A DNA stretch of 64,000 bases. It comes from a virus. The position numbers were made by a program, and so were the translations under genes. Below, piece after piece: positions 57,536 through 64,000 of this stretch. The notes below the pieces were generated by a model. The model did no database searches. It had not been told where the DNA came from and was given only the letters and a program-made list of their open reading frames with translations. Within the stretch, counting starts at the first letter, position 1. Every line of letters starts with the position of its first letter. The DNA lies in IMG/VR virus record IMGVR_UViG_3300006990_000013, positions 1-64,000 of that record; one strand, given 5' to 3'.

Positions 57536-58568
57536 TAATCAGTTCAATTTAAAAAAGATGGACTCTGAGATTACTAATAGATGTAATGCTGCATGTACAT
57601 TGTGTCCACGTACGGGCACATATCCAGGCGGGTTGGGTAAAGAAGTTTATAACTCAGGCCCATTGGATATATCTCTGGATGTGATAGAAGAATGTCTTGG
57701 TTGGCCAATTAAGAAGTGGCAGTATTGTGGTAACTACGGTGATCCGATGGCCCATCCAAAGGTGTTTGACATTGCAGAGATGGTATCCAAATCTACAGTA
57801 GATGCACAACAGTTCGACACAAATGGTTCTATGAGATCCACTCAATTCTGGAAAGAGTTGGGTGGACTTCCTAATAATATGATAGTGAACTTTGCACTTG
57901 ATGGACTAAGTGATACAAACCACATCTACAGAACCAACACCAACTTCGAAAAGATCATTGAAAATGCAAAAGCATTCATGGCAGGTGGTGGTATTGCACG
58001 TTGGATCTTTATTGTTTTCAACCACAATGAACACCAAGTAGAAGAAGCCAGAGACATGGCAAGGAAACTTGGGTTTGATAACTTTGCTTTCAAAAAGACT
58101 TCTAGACAACTAGAAAAAGGTTCGACAACTGCAAAGAAAGAATATAAGAAGTCGTCAAAGTCTGAGACAGTTACCAAATCAGTAACTGCAACTAAGAGAC
58201 CAGAGTTCCAAGCGGATACGATCAAGAGAGGTGTTGTTGAACATGTTGTCTCTTGTAAGGCACTTGGACAGAAGAAAATGTATGTGACTCCAAAGGGACA
58301 ATTGATTCCCTGTTGTCACGTTCACCAAGATCTCTTTAAGAACGAATACAATCCAGAATTCCGTAGTAAGAACGATGAGATGAACTTCACAACTTGGCTG
58401 GATGAAAACAACGTCAAGTACGATCTCAATAAGTATACCATATTTGAAGTGATGAAGTCTTACAGAGAAAACCTTGACTCGATTGAAGACAGGTGGTTTA
58501 GAAGATCTTTACGTTCTTGTAATAAAAAGTGTGGGAGCAATCTAAGAAATGAAGTCGTTAATTATTGA
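57525..58568 (+). CDS. Radical SAM-SPASM protein
   Basis: 347 residues. NRCNAACTLCPRTG (Cys20, 24, 27) and SPASM-like Cys in VVSCKALG, IPCCHVHQD, and RSLRSCNKKCG. Single-chain counterpart of the split pair at 36806/37429. Probably modifies a peptide, carbohydrate or small molecule. Confidence 0.82.
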   Translation: MIIDNQFNLKKMDSEITNRCNAACTLCPRTGTYPGGLGKEVYNSGPLDISLDVIEECLGWPIKKWQYCGNYGDPMAHPKVFDIAEMVSKSTVDAQQFDTNGSMRSTQFWKELGGLPNNMIVNFALDGLSDTNHIYRTNTNFEKIIENAKAFMAGGGIARWIFIVFNHNEHQVEEARDMARKLGFDNFAFKKTSRQLEKGSTTAKKEYKKSSKSETVTKSVTATKRPEFQADTIKRGVVEHVVSCKALGQKKMYVTPKGQLIPCCHVHQDLFKNEYNPEFRSKNDEMNFTTWLDENNVKYDLNKYTIFEVMKSYRENLDSIEDRWFRRSLRSCNKKCGSNLRNEVVNY

Positions 58569-58662
58569 CTATTATTATAATATCAAAACATATTTTGTGG
58601 GTTGGTATTATAAAGTATCTAAGAAAGAAACTGATGATGAATTTATTTACGAGGATGATTAA
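58549..58662 (+). CDS. 37-residue ORF, unknown
   Basis: ATG 58549 overlaps the radical SAM end, and TAA 58660-58662 forms TAATG with the next gene. Aromatic (DYYYNIKTYFVGWYYKV), acidic tail. Real by context, function unknown. Confidence 0.5.
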   Translation: MKSLIIDYYYNIKTYFVGWYYKVSKKETDDEFIYEDD

Positions 58663-59378
58663 TGAGTCTTTTTGATCTGATCGAAGAAAAACGTAGACAC
58701 GTTAGAGAATATATGACAAAGGTGCCTCCAAGGGAAATTGTTGAGGACTGTCTATGGAAAGCGTGGAAAACATCTCCTTCTAAAAACAACTTCATGGCAT
58801 ATCGTGTGGACGTTTATGGGCCTGATAAACAAGAAGAGAAAGAGATTATCTGGAACCTTGTTCTGAAGAATCACATTCGTGCAGAAGAACGTGCACAACG
58901 AGATGGTAGAATAGAGTTTACTCAGAAGGGTGAACCAAATCCTTTCTACGAACATGTAAAACTCAATCCCTATTTGTTTGTTCTCCACAGTAGAGTGGCA
59001 AAGAAAGCGAATAGGTTCTACGCACATCAAATAGAAAGAGGTCACTTTGCAGATCAGATGTATCCAGATCTAGTCGAAAGACTGGTGGATTCTGTGGCAG
59101 TTGACTGTGGACTATTCTTATCTAACCTTACCGCTGCACTTCTGGAACACGACATAGACGTTTCTTACAATTCTTGTTTCCTCAGAGATCCCGCCATCTG
59201 GCGTTCTGCTGGACTTGATCATGTTGAGTATCGTCCTATCGTTATGATGAGTGCAGGGTACGCTGCAAAATATAGACACGAGTGCCTCACTGAATGGAAC
59301 ATGGATGGATGGGATGTTAAACCAGACATCGAAGAAGTTATAAAATGGGTGGGCGAAGATGTTACTAACACTGGGTGA
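58662..59378 (+). CDS. Nitroreductase-fold flavoprotein-like (3)
   Basis: 238 residues. KVPPREIVEDCLWKAWKTSPSKNNFMAYRVDVYGPD and VAVDCGLFLSNLTAALLEHDIDVSY. Paralogue of the gene at 60183. Overlaps the SGNH gene by 20 bases. Role unknown. Confidence 0.7.
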   Translation: MSLFDLIEEKRRHVREYMTKVPPREIVEDCLWKAWKTSPSKNNFMAYRVDVYGPDKQEEKEIIWNLVLKNHIRAEERAQRDGRIEFTQKGEPNPFYEHVKLNPYLFVLHSRVAKKANRFYAHQIERGHFADQMYPDLVERLVDSVAVDCGLFLSNLTAALLEHDIDVSYNSCFLRDPAIWRSAGLDHVEYRPIVMMSAGYAAKYRHECLTEWNMDGWDVKPDIEEVIKWVGEDVTNTG

Positions 59379-60171
59379 TAGTTTTACCGTAAAGAGATAT
59401 GACGGTGATAAACCTTGGTCTGAACAACTTGCAGAGAAACTGGGTATGGAATTACTCAATATATCTCACGAAGGCGAGTCCAACTCTTATATGTTCCGTA
59501 ATGCGATATGGGCATTGACAACACAAGATGTTGAACTATGTGTCATATCTCTGACAAACTGGGACAGGTTTGAACTTCCGTACTCAGACTATGGTCTAAA
59601 GGGTTCTGGAATGTACGACAGAACAAAAACATTTAAACCAAAAAACTGTTGGGATGAAGATAATCCCTATTCAAAGCTTTACATTGCATACTATTCTATG
59701 TTATACTACGTAGATACAACCTCTTCGTATATCATTGCGATTGACAACTTGTGTAAGGCAAAGGGCATTCCTCTGATCTTTACACAACCTCTGTTGCCTT
59801 TCAACGTGAGAATCAAGGCGGTTAAAACTGGAGAACTGGACTTTTTGTTTTCAAAGAATATGAATGCTATGGGTGAAGACTACATTGAAAATATTTCGTT
59901 GTTCCGTCATGTTGATAAATCACTATTCTGCATGTTCAAACCAACTGCGCAAACAATACTCTTTGGTAAGGAAGATGGTATATCTGAAAAGACTTACGAC
60001 AACATGTTCAGTTTCTTCACAAGGAACCATCCAGAATATGTGATGGGTTATCATAATAAATACATTTATAAAGGTGGGCAGGCTTTTAGAAAATCATGGG
60101 ATGGTCATCCTAATTTGAAAGGTCACCAAATGATATCTAATATTGTTTATGATCACTATATGAATATGTAA
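59359..60171 (+). CDS. SGNH/GDSL-like hydrolase
   Basis: 270 residues. Block I LTLGDSFT (Ser) at the N-terminus and DGHPNLKGHQMI (Asp, His) near the end give the catalytic set. Could remove or transfer acyl groups on a glycan. Sits between two nitroreductase-like genes. Confidence 0.78.
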   Translation: MLLTLGDSFTVKRYDGDKPWSEQLAEKLGMELLNISHEGESNSYMFRNAIWALTTQDVELCVISLTNWDRFELPYSDYGLKGSGMYDRTKTFKPKNCWDEDNPYSKLYIAYYSMLYYVDTTSSYIIAIDNLCKAKGIPLIFTQPLLPFNVRIKAVKTGELDFLFSKNMNAMGEDYIENISLFRHVDKSLFCMFKPTAQTILFGKEDGISEKTYDNMFSFFTRNHPEYVMGYHNKYIYKGGQAFRKSWDGHPNLKGHQMISNIVYDHYMNM

Positions 60172-60182
60172 AGGAGAACTAC

Positions 60183-60887
60183 ATGTCTGTTGCAACAACG
60201 TATGCAGATCGAAATCAAACACGTTACTTTGATCAAAACGAAGTTCCTGATAAAGAACTAATTGAAAAGTGTCTACTCAAGACTCATGAAATTGTCATGT
60301 CAAAACAGAACTTGATGCCGTATCAGTGCCATATTTTTGGCCCTGATGATTATGATATCAAAAGACGGTTCTATGAACTGGCAAGTACGGTAGAGTACGC
60401 TGATCCTGAGAAGAGACAGTTCTACCGAATGGAGAGATTAGAGAAACATGAACGTTTCTTTGATAAACAAAAAAGATTCCCGAATGGTAACAGTCAATTG
60501 TTTGCGCCGTGGGTTCTTGTATTCTCACCACGTAAACCAAAACCAAACAAACTAGTTCAAGACTACCTTGAAGGTCAACACGAGATGAACTATGAGGACA
60601 TCAAAAACTATGACAGTGGTGCATCCAAGATGGAGATTGGGATGTTCGCTGCGTTGTTGGGTGGTGTATGTGTAGATGAGGGTCTGAATGTTAGTTACAC
60701 TGGGTGTATCAACTCACGTGCATTGGTCGAAGAGTTTACATGGTGTAAGTCACAACCTGCAATTTCAGTAAGTATTGGGTATCCCCATACTGAACTTAAT
60801 GATCGTTACCTTTATAATAAAGTATTCTTCAAAAACAAAGGTGAAGATAAACCTAAGCCGGAAGAAATATTTCACTGGATGGATTAA
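60183..60887 (+). CDS. Nitroreductase-fold flavoprotein-like (4)
   Basis: 234 residues after AGGAG. EVPDKELIEKCLLKTHEIVMSKQNLMPYQCHIFGPD and SKMEIGMFAALLGGVCVDEGLNVSYTGC. Most like copy 3 (PSKNN/MSKQN, then shared VSYNSC/VSYTGC). Confidence 0.7.
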   Translation: MSVATTYADRNQTRYFDQNEVPDKELIEKCLLKTHEIVMSKQNLMPYQCHIFGPDDYDIKRRFYELASTVEYADPEKRQFYRMERLEKHERFFDKQKRFPNGNSQLFAPWVLVFSPRKPKPNKLVQDYLEGQHEMNYEDIKNYDSGASKMEIGMFAALLGGVCVDEGLNVSYTGCINSRALVEEFTWCKSQPAISVSIGYPHTELNDRYLYNKVFFKNKGEDKPKPEEIFHWMD

Positions 60888-60889
60888 AA

Positions 60890-62227
60890 ATGTTTGATGT
60901 GGTAACTGGAATCTCAGAAGGATTCCATGACGCCTGTAAGACTATTATCAAAGATGGTAAGATTGTCTATGCAGGTCATGCGGAAAGATATTCTCGCATA
61001 AAGAATGATAAACACCTACACCCTGATATGCCTGAGACAGAAGGTGTAACTGTATTTTATGAAAAACCTTTCCTAAAAAATACCAGAAGATTATATGCAG
61101 GTCAGTCTTGGAAGAAACGTGGTAAGTATGACTTCACGGTTCCCCATCACTGGTCACATGCGTCTGCAGCTTATTACACTCGTCCCTTTGCTTTAAAGGA
61201 ACCAGTCTGCGTTGTTATTGATGCGATTGGTGAGTGGGACACTGCATCTATCTGGTGGAGAAAGAAAAAGGTTTGGAGTATGAAGTACCCTACATCACTG
61301 GGACTTTTCTACTCTGCGATAACACGTCACATTGGACTTAAACCAAATGAAGACGAGTTTATCACAATGTGTCTCGCAGCGATGGGTGACAGAAACAAAT
61401 ATGACTTCGATCCCTATCTGTACTATCACAAGGGATATGACTTTGGTAAGGGTCGTAAAGAAGATATCGCCGCATCCGCCCAAAGAATACTTGAAGACGA
61501 AATCCTGAAGATCATGGAGAAAGCACGTTCTTACTCTCCTTATCTTTGTTATGGTGGTGGGGTTGCACTAAACTGTGTTGCGAACACAAAAATTAAAAAA
61601 ATGTTTGATGATATGTGGATCTTCCCAAACCCATCAGATGGTGGTAGTTCTTTGGGTGCAGCGATATCTGCACTAGACCTTGGCCCGTACAGAACGTTGC
61701 AGATTGATAACATGTTCCTTGGACATGAAATAAAAGGCGAATTAGATGTTGCCAAAGTGGTACAAAATCTGGTACAATATAAAACATGTGGAGTAGCAAA
61801 TGGTAAAGCAGAATTTGGCCCTCGTGCTCTTGGTAATCGTTCTCTCTTGGCCGATCCTAGAGTGGACAATATCAAGGACGTGGTTAATAAGGTTAAAAAT
61901 AGACAAGGTTATAGACCGTTTTCGCCAGCGATACTAGAAGAATATGCGTCTGAGTATTTTACTGGCCCTATGAATGAGTACATGCAATATGTCTCTCATG
62001 CGGAACATGATTACCAAGGGGTGATGCATGTTGATGGTACGTCTAGAGTCCAAGTCGTTAAAGACGATGGAAGCAACATGCGTAGAGTCCTAGAAGCGTG
62101 GTATGAAAAAACTAAATGCCCTATGTTACTAAACACATCACTTAACATAAAGGGTAAACCTATCGTGAATAATGAACGAGATGCAAAAGAATTTGAAAAG
62201 GTAACAAAGGTTCCAGTAGTAACATGA
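60890..62227 (+). CDS. NodU/CmcH-type carbamoyltransferase
   Basis: 445 residues. HHWSHASAAYYTRPF (metal-binding His), YGGGVALNCVANTKI, GKAEFGPRALGNRSLLADPR and YRPFSPAIL are signature motifs. Transfers carbamoyl to a hydroxyl; Nod factor 6-O-carbamoylation by NodU is the model. Slightly shorter than NodU (about 560). ATGA overlap with the next gene. Confidence 0.88.
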   Translation: MFDVVTGISEGFHDACKTIIKDGKIVYAGHAERYSRIKNDKHLHPDMPETEGVTVFYEKPFLKNTRRLYAGQSWKKRGKYDFTVPHHWSHASAAYYTRPFALKEPVCVVIDAIGEWDTASIWWRKKKVWSMKYPTSLGLFYSAITRHIGLKPNEDEFITMCLAAMGDRNKYDFDPYLYYHKGYDFGKGRKEDIAASAQRILEDEILKIMEKARSYSPYLCYGGGVALNCVANTKIKKMFDDMWIFPNPSDGGSSLGAAISALDLGPYRTLQIDNMFLGHEIKGELDVAKVVQNLVQYKTCGVANGKAEFGPRALGNRSLLADPRVDNIKDVVNKVKNRQGYRPFSPAILEEYASEYFTGPMNEYMQYVSHAEHDYQGVMHVDGTSRVQVVKDDGSNMRRVLEAWYEKTKCPMLLNTSLNIKGKPIVNNERDAKEFEKVTKVPVVT

Positions 62228-63012
62228 TGCACATCTTAACACTAAAGGTTGGGAAAAAATATAGTTCACAATACGTGAATAAATTATACTTGTCTCTTAA
62301 AGACAACTCAACTGCTCCTTTTAAGATGTACTGTTACACAGATGATCCAGAAGGTCTAATAGAAGACGTAGAAGTAATTTACAATCCGTTCATGAAGTTT
62401 CTACTTCAGTGGAACAAGGTGGAGTTTCATTCCGCAGAATTTGGTGACATCCCACAAGGCGAACATTGTCTTATCATGGATATTGATCAGATTGTCATTG
62501 GAGACTTTGATCCAATACTAACTCACCAACTTGAAGAAGGTCAGTTCGGATGTATGCGTAGATGGTGGTCTAGACTACAGGAAGACTGTCCAATCAACGG
62601 TGGATTTCAGATGTTCCGTAAGGGAGACACTGATCACATATGGCAGAAATTTAATGCAGACTCAGATTTTTGGCAACAATATTATCTGAAGAATGGTCTG
62701 GCATTCGGTAAAGTAAATGGTGAACAGAACTTTATTCACCAGTTCGCACAAGAGAACAGACATTGGTTTCCAAAAGAATGGTTTGGGAAGTATGACTCTG
62801 ATCAAATGGAAGTGATACAGAAACAATGGATGGAAGAGGTCAATACATATGAACCGTTCTATCTTGGCGACGAGTTTGCTGAATCAGTTAAGTTGGTTCA
62901 CTTCGCCGCCTCATATAATATGATGCATAAACAAAACCTCTATATTGTTAGAAAGTATTGGGGTGCAGGGGAATTTGATGCTAAGAGTTATTTGCGTACG
63001 CACAGGAAGTAA
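62224..63012 (+). CDS. GT-A glycosyltransferase-like protein (island 2)
   Basis: 262 residues. LIMDIDQIVIGDFDPI, INGGFQMFRKGD, KVNGEQNFI and VKLVHFAASYN. Paralogue of the gene at 55400. Four-base overlap with the carbamoyltransferase. Confidence 0.78.
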   Translation: MMHILTLKVGKKYSSQYVNKLYLSLKDNSTAPFKMYCYTDDPEGLIEDVEVIYNPFMKFLLQWNKVEFHSAEFGDIPQGEHCLIMDIDQIVIGDFDPILTHQLEEGQFGCMRRWWSRLQEDCPINGGFQMFRKGDTDHIWQKFNADSDFWQQYYLKNGLAFGKVNGEQNFIHQFAQENRHWFPKEWFGKYDSDQMEVIQKQWMEEVNTYEPFYLGDEFAESVKLVHFAASYNMMHKQNLYIVRKYWGAGEFDAKSYLRTHRK

Positions 63013-63556
63013 GTATGATGAGTGGTATGAACACAACCTAAAACATATGGTTGACACGTACTCTGGTTTGAAGTATGATGAGTTCGTCTGTATTGATGAA
63101 GATCTCTATGATGACGAACGTGGTGTTTTTAACAAACTTCAAATGTTTGATAAATATAAGGACGGTCAAAACATCTTTTTTGATTTGGACGTTGTAATTA
63201 AAGGCGATTGTAATCACTTCTTGAGAGATGAGTTTACATTGTGTCACGCACATTGGCGTGAACCATTTCATACTCCTCTGAATAGTTCCATAGTTTCATG
63301 GAATGGAGATGCATCTCACGTAACTGAGGCATTTCACAAGGATGAAGAGTATTGTCTATTATTTTACAGAAGAGGAATCGATCAGTATATTTTTGAGAAT
63401 ACAAACTACGATATGTACTCAATAGAAGATAAATACGTATCATACCAAACTGTATTAGAAGAGACTGATGCGCCGGTATACTTATTTAACCAAAGATACA
63501 AAAACATGCAGAGAGATAAAGCATGGTTCTCAAAGTATCTATTAGAGAGAAAGTGA
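62978..63556 (+). CDS. Short GT-A glycosyltransferase-like protein (island 3)
   Basis: 192 residues from ATG 62978, AGGGGAA upstream. NIFFDLDVVIKGDCN and LNSSIVSWNGD keep the DxD and downstream loop. Shorter version of the preceding two. Overlaps the gene before by 35 bases. Confidence 0.7.
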   Translation: MLRVICVRTGSKYDEWYEHNLKHMVDTYSGLKYDEFVCIDEDLYDDERGVFNKLQMFDKYKDGQNIFFDLDVVIKGDCNHFLRDEFTLCHAHWREPFHTPLNSSIVSWNGDASHVTEAFHKDEEYCLLFYRRGIDQYIFENTNYDMYSIEDKYVSYQTVLEETDAPVYLFNQRYKNMQRDKAWFSKYLLERK

Positions 63557-63561
63557 AATAA

Positions 63562-64000
63562 ATGTTTGAGACACTAGTTGTTGCAATACTGATCGGGATA
63601 GTGTGGAGTGAAATCATCTCTCACTTCGGCGCATCTATATTGTTGCACCGATACTACTGTCATAAACAATTCAAAGTCCCTGTCTGGTTTGAATGGGTTG
63701 GTTTGTTTATGTTATCTGTGGCGTACATTAGGACGCCTATTGGTTGGATTGCATCACATAGAATGCATCACCATCATTCAGATTCAGATAAAGACCCACA
63801 CAGTGCAAAGCATGTAGGGTTTTGGAAAGTACTATTGACAATATGGGACATCCCAAGCATACCAACAAAGTATGCAAAAGATTTGTTTGCAAACCCTAGA
63901 CTTGTTTTCTTTCACAATCATCATTTAAAAATTCTTATCGCACATAACGTTGTTGCGTTTCTAATCAGTCCTTACTTCTGGGTGGCATATGCACTTGTTC
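63562..64000 (+). CDS. Fatty acid desaturase, 3' end outside window
   Basis: At least 146 residues. Di-iron His boxes LLHRYYCHKQF and SHRMHHHHSDSD, hydrophobic spans around them, as in membrane acyl desaturases. Would change host membrane or lipid anchor unsaturation. Runs off the right edge. Confidence 0.82.
   Translation, partial: MFETLVVAILIGIVWSEIISHFGASILLHRYYCHKQFKVPVWFEWVGLFMLSVAYIRTPIGWIASHRMHHHHSDSDKDPHSAKHVGFWKVLLTIWDIPSIPTKYAKDLFANPRLVFFHNHHLKILIAHNVVAFLISPYFWVAYALV

Noticed and set aside
1-64000. CRISPR arrays, insertion sequences, integrase or attachment sites
   Set aside because: No regularly spaced repeats, transposase or integrase genes were seen; the genome looks strictly lytic.

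Overview
The window is part of the genome of a lytic T4-like myovirus, most likely marine, and most likely infecting an alphaproteobacterium. The T4 assignment rests on many recognisable T4-type proteins: baseplate and tail (gp5, a gp27-like hub protein, gp53, gp48, gp54, gp26, a gp29-type tape measure), head completion gp4, replication and recombination (gp43 polymerase, gp44/gp62 clamp loader, gp45 clamp, RegA, gp46/gp47, UvsW, UvsY) and the late sigma factor gp55, together with T4-style late promoter boxes (TATAAATA). The host inference rests on a circularly permuted two-piece tmRNA gene, an architecture typical of alphaproteobacteria, and on a DUF1127 protein. Both ends cut through genes (a baseplate-region protein at the left, a fatty acid desaturase at the right).

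Layout. 1-5.5 kb, minus strand: baseplate genes. 5.6-10.7 kb, plus strand: gp4, a gp2-like protein, gp54, gp26, a small overlapping ORF that a -1 frameshift may fuse to gp26, and the tape measure. 10.7-34.6 kb, minus strand: small proteins (DUF1127, phasin-like, Hsp20), then RegA, gp62, gp44, gp45, a nucleotide-sugar dehydrogenase and cytidylyltransferase, a glycosyltransferase, a DUF262/HNH protein, a sulfotransferase, a DruA-like protein, two MazG-like proteins, gp43, gp46, gp47, an APS-kinase-like protein, gp55, UvsW and UvsY. 34.6-39.7 kb: a tube-fold protein, two FkbM methyltransferases, a radical SAM enzyme split in two, glycosyltransferases and a small secreted beta-rich protein. 40-44.5 kb: small early genes, including two tandem metalloproteases, behind repeated sigma70-like promoters. 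44.5-48.7 kb: four tRNA genes, an endolysin, nitroreductase-like and methyltransferase genes, and two noncoding segments that look structured. 49-52.4 kb: a 2OG oxygenase, a histone-H1-like protein, a PiT phosphate transporter with a structured leader, a SleB-like hydrolase, and an EF-hand membrane protein. 52.4-55.4 kb: the tmRNA and a set of virion-type proteins with a tandem duplication. 55.4-64 kb: a dense plus-strand island of glycosyltransferases, radical SAM enzymes, nitroreductase-like proteins, an SGNH hydrolase, a NodU-type carbamoyltransferase and a desaturase.

How it fits together. Early and middle genes appear to use sigma70-like promoters (TTGACA or TTGCCT, 17-bp spacer, TATATT or TATAAT). 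gp55 with gp45 would then fire the TATAAATA late promoters, several of which lie back to back between divergent structural operons. The accessory genes read as a kit for making and decorating a glycan or other surface or small molecule: nucleotide-sugar oxidation, cytidylyl transfer, several glycosyl transfers, O-methylation, sulfation, carbamoylation, possible deacylation, and radical SAM plus flavin chemistry. The least explained parts are the radical SAM/nitroreductase set, the structured RNAs around tRNA-Gly, the phage tmRNA and the possible gp26 frameshift.
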